Assembly: GCA_947258895.1 (NCBI GenBank) | Contig: CAMYKE010000272.1 | Span: 1 to 6,165, forward strand | Length of the DNA stretch: 6,165 nt | Origin: an uncultured Pseudomonadales bacterium | GTDB taxonomy: Bacteria; Pseudomonadota; Gammaproteobacteria; Pseudomonadales; IMCC2047 | Reading direction: 5' to 3' | Part shown: piece after piece, positions 1 through 6,165 of the stretch | Layout: every line of letters begins with the position of its first letter | How positions within the stretch are numbered: position 1 is the stretch's first letter | Program-made: the position numbers and the translations under genes | The notes under the pieces: generated by a model | Told to the model about the DNA's origin: nothing | Seen by the model: the letters and a program-made list of their open reading frames with translations, nothing else | The model's database searches: none

Positions 1-147
1 CGGCTTGTCATTGGCAATAAACTCCGCCGCCAGGCTCAGCAGGAAGAGGGCGGTAAATAACCACAGCGACCAGTAGCCCCGCTTATGGGCTTTAAAGATC
101 TGCAGGCGACGGCGGTTAATCGGATTCAATTTACCGGTAATTCCCAT
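1..147 (-). CDS. yejE: Yej-type ABC transporter permease YejE, N-terminal 49 codons (cut by window edge)
   Basis: This is the start of the second inner-membrane permease of a Yej-type peptide ABC importer. It would pair with YejB to form the channel. The 49 visible residues begin MGITGKLNPINRRR and continue through a basic stretch with the motif RGYWSLW. The first transmembrane helix follows (about residues 27-44), then the ending EFIANDKP. This pattern, a charged cytoplasmic lead, RRGYWSLW and a periplasmic IANDKP, is what I know from E. coli YejE. The ATG lies 5 bases past the yejB stop. A GGAGG ribosome-binding site at 158-162, inside the end of yejB, is 10 bases before it, so translation is probably coupled. 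The rest of the gene, including the permease domain, lies left of the window. Identification is strong although only the N-terminus is seen. Confidence 0.9.
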   Translation of the reverse strand, partial: MGITGKLNPINRRRLQIFKAHKRGYWSLWLFTALFLLSLAAEFIANDKP

Positions 148-152
148 GGTGC

Positions 153-1253
153 CTAGACCTCCCGCGTCTCGAAATCGATGCGCGGATCCACCAGGCTGTA
201 GGTGATGTCACTGATCAGTTTGATCAGCATGCCGATCAGGGTGAAGATAAACAGCGTGCCGAAGAATACCGGATAGTCCCGGTTGAGCACCGATTCAAAA
301 CTCAGCAGTCCCAATCCGTCGAGTGAGAAAATAACCTCGATCAGCAGCGCCCCGGTAAAGAATATCTCGATGATAGCGCCTGGAAATCCGGCGATAATAA
401 TTAGCATCGCATTGCGGAACACGTGTCCGTATAGAACCTGCTTCTCCGCGAGCCCCTTGGCGCGCGCCGTGAGCACATACTGCTTGTTGATTTCATCGAG
501 AAACGAATTCTTCGTCAGCATGGTCAGGGTGGCGAAGCTGCCGACCACCATTGCCGTAATCGGCAGCACCAGGTGCCAGAAGTAGTCGCCAATTTTGCCG
601 AGCAACGACAGGTTCTCCCAGTCCGGGGAGGTGAGGCCTCGCAGCGGGAACCAGTCGAAATAGCTGCCGCCGGCAAAAAATACGATCAGGAAGATGGCAA
701 ACAGGAAGCCCGGGATCGCGTAGCCGACGATGATGACCGAACTACTCCAGACATCGAAGGCGGAGCCATGGGTGACGGCCTTGCGAATGCCGAGCGGTAT
801 CGAAATCAGGTACACGATCAGCGTCGTCCATAGTCCCAGCGAAATTGATACCGGCATTTTCTCGATGATCAGGTCGACTACGCTGGCATCGCGAAAAAAG
901 CTGTCGCCGAAGTCGAACGTTGCATAATTGGTGATCATCAGCCAAAAGCGTTCATGGGCCGGCTTGTCAAAACCATACATTTTTTCAATTTTGGCAATGA
1001 GGTCGGGATCGAGACCCTGGGCGCCACGGTAATTGGAGCTTTGGCTCGAACTTGAAATATTGACGTTGCGTACTTCCGCCTGCTGCGAACCGCCGATGCG
1101 GGAGGTCGCCCCGGTATCCAGCCCCTGCATCCGCGCCAGGGTTTGTTCCACCGGCCCACCGGGCGCCACCTGCACGACCGCGAAATTGATCAGCATGATC
1201 CCGAACAGAGTCGGGATCATCAATAACAATCGACGGAGTATGTAGGCGCGCAT
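153..1253 (-). CDS. yejB: Yej-type ABC transporter inner-membrane permease YejB
   Basis: This is one of two membrane subunits of a binding-protein-dependent ABC importer for peptides. The E. coli homologue takes up microcin C. The protein has 366 residues, close to the roughly 364 of E. coli YejB. The N-terminus [18 protein letters not shown] and the following [15 protein letters not shown] match the family closely. Six membrane segments can be read near residues 9-30, 133-155, 170-195, 227-247, 283-309 and 330-352. A periplasmic loop at about 31-110 includes [13 protein letters not shown] and YGFDKP. The EAA-type loop that contacts the ATPase is [20 protein letters not shown] (about 263-282), and the C-terminus carries LVDPRIDFE. 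The start agrees with the family, but no clear Shine-Dalgarno sequence lies before it, so it may depend on coupling to the upstream gene 18 bases away. Nothing looks broken. Confidence 0.96.
   Translation of the reverse strand: MRAYILRRLLLMIPTLFGIMLINFAVVQVAPGGPVEQTLARMQGLDTGATSRIGGSQQAEVRNVNISSSSQSSNYRGAQGLDPDLIAKIEKMYGFDKPAHERFWLMITNYATFDFGDSFFRDASVVDLIIEKMPVSISLGLWTTLIVYLISIPLGIRKAVTHGSAFDVWSSSVIIVGYAIPGFLFAIFLIVFFAGGSYFDWFPLRGLTSPDWENLSLLGKIGDYFWHLVLPITAMVVGSFATLTMLTKNSFLDEINKQYVLTARAKGLAEKQVLYGHVFRNAMLIIIAGFPGAIIEIFFTGALLIEVIFSLDGLGLLSFESVLNRDYPVFFGTLFIFTLIGMLIKLISDITYSLVDPRIDFETREV
158..162 (-). promoter_or_regulatory. Ribosome-binding site of yejE
   Basis: Read on the minus strand this is GGAGG, 10 bases before the ATG at 147. 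It lies within the last codons of yejB, which suggests translational coupling of the two permeases. Confidence 0.6.
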
Positions 1254-1271
1254 CGGGCGTACTGTATGCGA

Positions 1272-2957
1272 TTAGTTGGCTTTATGCCACCAGGCATCGA
1301 GCCCGAAATTGTATTTTGGAGAGATCTCCGGCCGCGCAAATTTATCCCAGTAGGCGACCCTGAAATGGCGGATGTGCCAGTGTGGAATTACATAATGATT
1401 CCACTGCAGCACACGATCCAGCGCACGGGTACGAACCACCAGTTGCCTGCGGTCCGGGGCGCTGATGACCAGTTCGATTAACTCATCGATAACCGGGTTT
1501 TTGATGCCAATGATATTCCGGCTGCCCACCAGGTCCGCCTTGCTGGAATGCCAGAAATCCCGCTGCTCGTTCCCCGGCGAATTCGATTGCGGAAAGTTTG
1601 ACACGACCATGTCAAAATCGAACTCATTGATGCGGTTGACGTATTGCTGCGGATCGACCAGGCGAATCTCCACCTCGATCCCGAGCCGTTCGAGGTTCTT
1701 GCGGAACGGCAATACCACCCGCTGGAAATCCGGGGTAGCCAGCATGATTTCAAACTTCATCACCTCGCCACTGGCGACGTGGGTTAATGCCCGGTTGCGA
1801 ACCTCCCAGCCGGCTTCCTTCAGCAGCCGCAGCGCGGTGCGAATATTGCCGCGGATATTGCCATCGCCGTTGGTCGAAGGCGCCTGATAGACTGCGGTAA
1901 ACACCTCCGGGGGAACCTGCTTGCGGAACGGTTCGAGGATCGCCAGCTCCTCCGGGTCGGGGAGGTCGGTGGCGGCCAGCTCGGAATTGGAAAAGAAACT
2001 GTGGGTGCGGGTATAGGCACCGTTAAAAATCTGCCGGTTGGTCCATTCGAAATCGAACGCATAGGCCAGCGCCTGTCTTACCCGTGCATCGCTAAACTGC
2101 GGACGACGGATATTCATCACGAAGGCCTGCATGCCGGTGGGCAGTTCATGGGCGATTTCCTCCTTGATGATCCGTCCGGAGTCGAACTGCGGTCCCTGGT
2201 ACATTGTCGCCCAGGTTTTGGCGGTACGCTCCAGGTTCAGGTCATAGTCTCCGGCCTTGAGTGCCTCCAGCGCCACGTTGCCGTCACGATAGTAATCGAA
2301 ACGAATCGTGTCGAAGTTATATTTGCCCCGGTTTACCGGCAGCTCCGCGGCCCAGTAATCGGATACCCGTTCATACACGATCGAACGCCCCGGATCGATG
2401 GACTTGACGCGATACGGGCCGCTGCCGAGGGGAATATCCAGGCTCGTCGTGTCGAATTTCCTGTCTTGCCAGTACTGTTTGGGCAGCACCACCAATTGGC
2501 CCATGATCAATGGCAGTTCCCGGTTTTCGGTGTTTCGAAACGTGAACTTTACCGTGCGCGTATCGAGCGCCTCCTGCTTGACGACATCGTGATAATAGGC
2601 TGCGAAAAACGGATGCCCCCTGGTGGTCAGCAGTTTGAAGGAGAACAACACGTCCTCCGCGGTGATCGCCTCGCCGTCGTGAAGGTAGGTTGCGATCCCG
2701 GATGCCGGGACGCCCTTGATGATATAGGGGTTCATGCTATCGAAACCGCTGCCGCTGACCGTCGCCAGGCGCAGTTCACCACCCCTGGGTGCGTCGGGGT
2801 TTACATATTCAAAGTGACTGAAGTCGGGCGGGTATTTAACCTCGCCGTGCATCGCGATGCCATGCGTACCGGGCGGTTCGCCGGCGGCCAGCGACAGGGC
2901 GGGCATTAACAGCAAGGCAGTAATCGCCGCGCGCAGCGTTCGCATAGCCAATATCAT
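1272..2957 (-). CDS. Second YejA-type periplasmic peptide-binding protein, with an internal deletion of about 55 residues
   Basis: This is an extracellular solute-binding protein of family 5 (SBP_bac_5, YejA branch), with 561 residues against about 600-630 for intact relatives. A signal peptide is visible (MILAMRTLRAAITALLLMPA, cleavage near residues 24-26, no lipobox), so the product should be periplasmic. Family landmarks in order are HGEVKYPPDFSHFEYVNPDA (37-56), FDSMNPYIIKG (72-82), HDGEAITAEDVLFSF (93-107), PLGSGPYRVKS (176-186), YWAAELPVNRGKYNFD, and DFDMVVSNFPQSNSPGN near the C-terminus. It is roughly half identical by eye to the upstream paralogue. That protein has about 65 residues between the KG and HDG motifs, whereas this one has 10. 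The missing part is a normally conserved piece of domain I, so ligand binding or folding is doubtful. The ATG at 2957 was chosen because AAGGA lies 6 bases before it and it overlaps the upstream stop by 4 bases. An in-frame ATG at 2945 has no such site. Confidence 0.9.
   Translation of the reverse strand: MILAMRTLRAAITALLLMPALSLAAGEPPGTHGIAMHGEVKYPPDFSHFEYVNPDAPRGGELRLATVSGSGFDSMNPYIIKGVPASGIATYLHDGEAITAEDVLFSFKLLTTRGHPFFAAYYHDVVKQEALDTRTVKFTFRNTENRELPLIMGQLVVLPKQYWQDRKFDTTSLDIPLGSGPYRVKSIDPGRSIVYERVSDYWAAELPVNRGKYNFDTIRFDYYRDGNVALEALKAGDYDLNLERTAKTWATMYQGPQFDSGRIIKEEIAHELPTGMQAFVMNIRRPQFSDARVRQALAYAFDFEWTNRQIFNGAYTRTHSFFSNSELAATDLPDPEELAILEPFRKQVPPEVFTAVYQAPSTNGDGNIRGNIRTALRLLKEAGWEVRNRALTHVASGEVMKFEIMLATPDFQRVVLPFRKNLERLGIEVEIRLVDPQQYVNRINEFDFDMVVSNFPQSNSPGNEQRDFWHSSKADLVGSRNIIGIKNPVIDELIELVISAPDRRQLVVRTRALDRVLQWNHYVIPHWHIRHFRVAYWDKFARPEISPKYNFGLDAWWHKAN
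2682..2696 (-). other. Junction of a probable in-frame deletion in the second binding protein
   Basis: These codons (about residues 88-92, IATYL) join the segment KGVPASG directly to HDGEAITAEDV. In the neighbouring paralogue the corresponding motifs are separated by about 55 additional residues, encoded at roughly 4409-4573. The absent part includes the equivalents of ELNEPLMVG, YGLIAETIE and DRSWAIFTLR. The frame is unbroken on both sides. The exact breakpoints cannot be fixed without an intact orthologue. Confidence 0.7.
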
Positions 2958-4834
2958 TCGTGTTCCTTTTTGTCATTACCGTTGAGGGTCCGCAACTTTG
3001 CGTTATCGATCCACCAGTCGCGGAAATTGAAGGCATACGGGGGTGTGACCCTGGGCCGCCCAAATTTGTTCCAGTAGGCGACCCGGTGATGGTCGTTGTG
3101 CCACTGTGGAATGGTGTAATACTGGCGCATCAGGACCCTGTCCAGAGCGCGGGCCGTGGCAACCAGTTGCTCACGGTCGCGGGCGGCGGTAACCTGCTCC
3201 ACGAGATTGTCCACGACCGGATGATTGACACCGCTGTAGTTGCGGACGCCCACCACGTCGCGATTGCTGCTATGAAAATATTCCTTCAGGTCATGGCCGG
3301 GCGACAATGACATGGGCAATACCAGCATGGTCATATCGAAGTCGAAACTGTCGAGTCGATTCTGGTATTGGGTCGGATCGACTACCCGGATCTCCGCCAC
3401 GATGCCCGCGCGTTTCAGGTCCTGTTGCAGCGGGCTGATCACCCGCGCCGCGCGATGCTCATCCACGAGCACCTCAAACTGGAAGGGCGCGCCGGTCGCG
3501 GCATTGACCAAGCGGGTATTACGCACCTCCCAGCCGGCCTCGCGTAACAGCGCCATGGCCTTGCGCCGGTTGAGGCGCGCCTGGCCGCTGTCCCTGTTCA
3601 CCGGCGACAGGAAGGGCGTAGTAAACAATTCGGCCGGTAGTTGCTCGCGAAAGGGTTCCAGGATGCGCAGCTCGGCCGCATCCGGCAGCCCGGTCGCGGC
3701 CAGCTCGGTGTTGGGAAAATAAGTGTTATTGCGCTGGTAGGCATCAAAAAACAGCGCCTTGTTTAACCATTCGTAATTGAACAGCAGGCCGAGGGCCTGG
3801 CGAACCAGGATGTCGGAGAATAGCGGCCGCCGCGTATTAAAGAAGAATGCCTGGAAACCGGTCGCCTCCTGGTGCGGCATTTCTTCCTTGATAACATGCC
3901 CCCTGTCCAGTGCGGGAAAGTCATAGGCGGTCGCCCAGTTGCGCGAGGTATAGTCGATATACACATCGTAGTCGCCCGCCTTGAATGCCTCAAAGGCGAC
4001 GATCAGGTCGCGGTAAAAATCGTAGCGAACCTCGTCGAAGTTATAGCGCCCGACATTGACCGGCAGATCTTTGCCCCAGTAATCCTTGACGCGTTCGAAG
4101 GTCACCTGGCGCCCCCACTCGAAGCTCTTGATCCGGTAGGGCCCGCTGCCAAGCGGTGGCTCCAGCAAGCCGTTGGCGAACTCGCGACCCGTCCAGAATG
4201 CCTTCGACATCACCGGCAGCTCGGCCGCCCGTAGCGGCATGGCCCGTGGATCCGTGCCCTTGAAGGTAAACTTTACCCGCCGCGGGTCGAGTTTCTCCAC
4301 CCGTTCCACATCGATATATTTTTGCGCGTACACCGGGTGACCCTGCTCGGTGAGGGTATAAAACGAGAACACCACGTCTTCCGGGGTAATGGGCGAACCA
4401 TCGTGAAAGCGGGCATTTTCCCTGAGCGTAAAAATTGCCCACGACCGGTCAGGCGGATATTCGATAGTCTCGGCAATCAGCCCGTAGGCCGTCTGGGCCT
4501 CGTCGCCGGACGGAGCATAGCCGGAAGAGCCCACCATCAGCGGTTCATTCAGTTCCGTCACACCGTACAGATAGATCCCGGGCGACTCATAGGGGCTCAG
4601 GCCCTTCAGGGTGTACGGATTGAGGGTATCGAAAGTACCGGTTGCCATCAGGCGAACGCTGCCGCCCTTGGGCGCCGCGGGATTTACGTAGTCGAAATGG
4701 CTAAAGGATGCGGGGTATTTCGGTTCCCCATGCAGTGCGATGGCGTGCGCCACCCGGGTTTGCGCCTGTGCGGATGCTGCAGGTACGGAAAGACCGATCA
4801 GGCACACAAGTAAGACAAGGCTACTATATTTCAC
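2954..4834 (-). CDS. yejA: First YejA-type periplasmic peptide-binding protein
   Basis: This is the substrate-binding component of the Yej ABC importer, an extracellular solute-binding protein of family 5. Its 626 residues suit the family. The first about 22 residues form a Sec signal peptide with a likely cleavage at ASA|QAQ. The cysteine at residue 11 is not in a lipobox, so a soluble periplasmic protein is expected. Landmarks in order are HGEPKYPASFSHFDYVNPAA (about 35-54), DTLNPYTLKG (69-78), the conserved domain I stretch with YGLIAETIE and DRSWAIFTLRENARFHDG (117-146), ITPEDVVFSF, PPLGSGPYRIKS, a YWGKDLPVNVGRYNFD block, and C-terminal DFDMTMLVLPMSLSPGHD and FNFRDWW. The start is GTG, supported by an AGGA 9 bases upstream and an immediate signal peptide. 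It heads the operon. Its last codons (KKEHE) supply the ribosome-binding site of the next gene, and its TGA overlaps that gene's ATG. Confidence 0.94.
   Translation of the reverse strand: MKYSSLVLLVCLIGLSVPAASAQAQTRVAHAIALHGEPKYPASFSHFDYVNPAAPKGGSVRLMATGTFDTLNPYTLKGLSPYESPGIYLYGVTELNEPLMVGSSGYAPSGDEAQTAYGLIAETIEYPPDRSWAIFTLRENARFHDGSPITPEDVVFSFYTLTEQGHPVYAQKYIDVERVEKLDPRRVKFTFKGTDPRAMPLRAAELPVMSKAFWTGREFANGLLEPPLGSGPYRIKSFEWGRQVTFERVKDYWGKDLPVNVGRYNFDEVRYDFYRDLIVAFEAFKAGDYDVYIDYTSRNWATAYDFPALDRGHVIKEEMPHQEATGFQAFFFNTRRPLFSDILVRQALGLLFNYEWLNKALFFDAYQRNNTYFPNTELAATGLPDAAELRILEPFREQLPAELFTTPFLSPVNRDSGQARLNRRKAMALLREAGWEVRNTRLVNAATGAPFQFEVLVDEHRAARVISPLQQDLKRAGIVAEIRVVDPTQYQNRLDSFDFDMTMLVLPMSLSPGHDLKEYFHSSNRDVVGVRNYSGVNHPVVDNLVEQVTAARDREQLVATARALDRVLMRQYYTIPQWHNDHHRVAYWNKFGRPRVTPPYAFNFRDWWIDNAKLRTLNGNDKKEHE
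2964..2968 (-). promoter_or_regulatory. Ribosome-binding site of the second binding protein
   Basis: AAGGA on the minus strand, 6 bases before the ATG at 2957, lies inside the final lysine-lysine-glutamate codons of the upstream gene. Together with the 4-base ATGA stop/start overlap it supports translational coupling and decides the start over the in-frame ATG at 2945. Confidence 0.65.
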
Positions 4835-4843
4835 TACGGAAGA

Positions 4844-4847
4844 TCCT
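4844..4847 (-). promoter_or_regulatory. Ribosome-binding site supporting the GTG start of the first binding protein
   Basis: AGGA on the minus strand, 9 bases before the GTG at 4834. The signal peptide begins directly at this GTG, so the non-ATG start is credible. Confidence 0.5.
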
Positions 4848-4867
4848 GTTCAGTCGCAACTCAGCGC

Positions 4868-4873
4868 ATTATA
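4868..4873 (-). promoter_or_regulatory. Putative sigma-70 -10 hexamer for the yej operon
   Basis: The minus strand reads TATAAT, a perfect -10 consensus, 33 bases before the GTG start. Transcription from about 4861 would leave a leader of about 27 bases containing the AGGA ribosome-binding site. No good -35 is seen: at a 17-base spacer the hexamer is CTATGC (4891-4896), and there is no extended -10 TG. That weak -35 suggests either a weak promoter or one needing an activator. Confidence 0.45.
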
Positions 4874-4900
4874 AGTGCTTGCCAGCCATTGCATAGCCCT

Positions 4901-4922
4901 AATCGCGCAGCCGGTAGCGATT
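4901..4922. repeat. Perfect 6-base inverted repeat upstream of the putative yej promoter
   Basis: AATCGC at 4901-4906 and GCGATT at 4917-4922 are perfect inverted arms separated by 10 bases. The dyad centre is about 50 bases before the expected transcription start, a common place for an activator site. Short dyads like this also arise by chance, so an operator role is only a possibility. Confidence 0.3.
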
Positions 4923-4992
4923 GTGTCCAAATCTTTGAAACCACTGCGCGTGCAGGGGGGGCGAAAGTCATTACCGACAGAGCGAGCGCGGC

Positions 4993-5018
4993 GGGCGGGG
5001 CAGGGGCTATCGAGGGGG
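4993..5018 (+). other. G-rich tract with a G-quadruplex-type pattern
   Basis: Four runs of three to five G occur on the plus strand at 4993-4995, 4997-5000, 5003-5006 and 5014-5018, with loops of 1, 2 and 7 bases. This fits the usual G-quadruplex pattern. A separate run of seven G lies at 4955-4961. The plus strand is the template for the flanking minus-strand genes, so their RNA would be C-rich here. Confidence 0.4.
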
Positions 5019-5087
5019 CAGGCAGAGTATTGCAGTAGCGGCACGTTGCGCTTTCGGTTGCTGCTCAGGCAAACCGATGGTACACGC

Positions 5088-6165
5088 TTACTCGGAACTC
5101 TCCTGATCAAGCTCGGCGGCCGTCACAGTTTTTTGGTTTGGATCGGCTTGTGAAGTATGTGCGGTCTCATCCACGCGGTTCGGGTCCTCTTCGGGCTCTG
5201 CACCACCTTCCTCGGCCTCAAGGCCAATGCGGTAGGCGGCAAAGCCGGGCACCACGACCTGGTCCAGCGCCATGCCCAACACGCGACCGCTGAGGTGAGA
5301 GACAATATCCATGCGGGTGTTCGTGATCGGGTCGGTTACGGTACCCAGCAGATCCCCCGGCATGACGTGGCTGCCAAGCTCGACCTTGCTAAACAGGATT
5401 CCTCCCTTGTTGACGCGCAGCCACTTAGACCGGTAATACACCGGCTGGGGCTCATCGCCAGCATAATCGTTTGGGTACATACCCATCGAGTTCAGCAATG
5501 ACCACACCCCCTCGACGCCTGCTGTTACCTCATCCTCCTGCAGACGCATTGGCTCACCGGCTTCCAGCGTCACGGTTGCAATACCCGCCGCGGTCGCAGC
5601 CGCGCGCAGGGTTCCGGGCGCAGGTGAACTGTGCAGCACGACCAGCGAAGAAAACGCATGGGCGAGTTCTTCAACATGGGGGTTGGTCAGGTCTGCGCGC
5701 AACTGAGGCAGGTTGGTGCGATAGAACGAACCGGTATGCAGATCGACCAACGCATCACAATGAACGATGATTTCGTTGAATAGTGAATAGGCAATACGCG
5801 ACGCCGAACTGCCGTAATCAGTTCCCGGGAAAAAACGATTGAGGTCGCGCCGGTCGGGTAGATACCGCGAGCCGCGACGAAAGCCCTGCAGGTTCACGAT
5901 CGGTACGCCAATCACCGCGCCCGCCAGATTCTGTGGATCCATACGGTACAGCACCCGCCGCACTACCTCGATACCATTCAGTTCATCACCATGCACCGCA
6001 GCCGTCAGGCACAGGCGCGGACCTGGCTTGGCGCCGTTGACCACCAACACCGGGGTGGGTACAGCGATCCCCTCGAATGTCTGGGTGGGCGACCAGGATA
6101 GCCGGGTTGTCACATTGGCTGGCACTTCCGTGCCCAGCAATACCAGCGAACGCGCCGCAGGCTCC
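5088..6165 (-). CDS. Succinylglutamate desuccinylase/aspartoacylase family zinc deacylase, 5' end outside window
   Basis: This is a probable cytoplasmic zinc-dependent hydrolase that removes an acyl group from an N-acylated amino acid or peptide; the substrate cannot be told from sequence. Counting from a TTG at 6140, the zinc-binding motif HGDE is at 50-53 and the third ligand is in DLHTG at 133-137. The substrate-binding motif RDLNRFFPG is at 98-106, and the probable catalytic glutamate is in TLEAGE at 191-196. A beta-rich C-terminal domain follows. The last about 44 residues form an acidic, probably disordered tail with 14 Asp/Glu. The frame stays open past the TTG to the window edge (EPAARSLV and onward), so the true start probably lies outside. 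It is on the same strand as the yej operon but 253 bases from it, with a probable promoter between, so it is likely a separate transcription unit. In several gammaproteobacteria such genes sit beside rimK, which I cannot check here. Confidence 0.88.
   Translation of the reverse strand, partial: EPAARSLVLLGTEVPANVTTRLSWSPTQTFEGIAVPTPVLVVNGAKPGPRLCLTAAVHGDELNGIEVVRRVLYRMDPQNLAGAVIGVPIVNLQGFRRGSRYLPDRRDLNRFFPGTDYGSSASRIAYSLFNEIIVHCDALVDLHTGSFYRTNLPQLRADLTNPHVEELAHAFSSLVVLHSSPAPGTLRAAATAAGIATVTLEAGEPMRLQEDEVTAGVEGVWSLLNSMGMYPNDYAGDEPQPVYYRSKWLRVNKGGILFSKVELGSHVMPGDLLGTVTDPITNTRMDIVSHLSGRVLGMALDQVVVPGFAAYRIGLEAEEGGAEPEEDPNRVDETAHTSQADPNQKTVTAAELDQESSE

Noticed and set aside
243..420. Possible unusual or altered permease C-terminus
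   Set aside because: The C-terminal membrane segments and the LVDPRIDFE ending match normal YejB, so there is nothing odd.
1020..1140. Serine/glutamine-rich stretch (residues about 50-73) in YejB
   Set aside because: It lies in the periplasmic loop, which is variable in this family and of similar length in E. coli YejB, so it is not an insertion.
2001..2909. Long open frame of 302 codons on the plus strand, opposite the second binding protein
   Set aside because: It is antisense to a gene with clear family motifs, has no recognisable domain, and is explained by codon bias of the GC-rich gene opposite.
4869..4883. Possible sigma-54 promoter (TGGCAAG followed by TTATA on the minus strand)
   Set aside because: The -24 part is partly right but the -12 GC element is absent, and the same bases form a perfect sigma-70 -10.
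5055..5076. Hairpin 11 bases after the deacylase stop (CGGTTGC paired with GC-A-AACCG, 7-base loop)
   Set aside because: It has a 7-base-pair stem with one bulge but no U-rich run after it on the minus strand, so it does not qualify as an intrinsic terminator.
4850..5110. Minus-strand open frame of 86 codons filling the intergenic region
   Set aside because: Its composition is rich in Arg, Pro, Ser and Cys with no recognisable motif. It overlaps the deacylase end and runs over the putative promoter. It looks like a chance frame.
4875..5153. Plus-strand open frame of 92 codons across the intergenic region and deacylase end
   Set aside because: It has no family resemblance, translates the G-rich tract, and overlaps the deacylase antisense.

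Overview
The window looks like chromosomal DNA from a gammaproteobacterium. Base composition is moderately GC-rich by eye, and the permease genes read very close to Escherichia coli yejB and yejE. All recognisable genes lie on the minus strand, so the transcripts read from right to left. I see no tRNA or rRNA gene, CRISPR array, insertion sequence or phage gene.

Layout in transcription order. (1) At 6165-5088 is a zinc-dependent deacylase of the succinylglutamate desuccinylase/aspartoacylase family, cut at its 5' end by the window edge. (2) At 5087-4835 is a 253-base intergenic region with a G-rich tract, an inverted repeat and a good -10 hexamer that probably drives the next operon. (3) At 4834-1 is the left-running operon of a Yej-type (microcin C / oligopeptide) ABC importer. 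It holds two tandem paralogous periplasmic binding proteins (4834-2954 and 2957-1272), the inner-membrane permease YejB (1253-153) and the first 49 codons of the second permease YejE (147-1). Spacing is tight throughout: a 4-base ATGA overlap, then 18-base and 5-base gaps. The ATPase YejF would be expected to the left of the window.

The binding proteins should deliver a peptide or peptide-like substrate to the YejB-YejE channel, powered by YejF. The two-binding-protein layout is also known from yejA1-yejA2-yejB-yejE-yejF operons of some alphaproteobacteria, so it is not itself new.

The most notable observation is that the second binding protein lacks about 55 residues present in its neighbour and in the family generally. 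The reading frame stays open across the junction. The loss removes a conserved part of the binding-protein core, so this copy is either non-functional, repurposed, or affected by an assembly error. I found no convincing evidence of a wholly undescribed system here.
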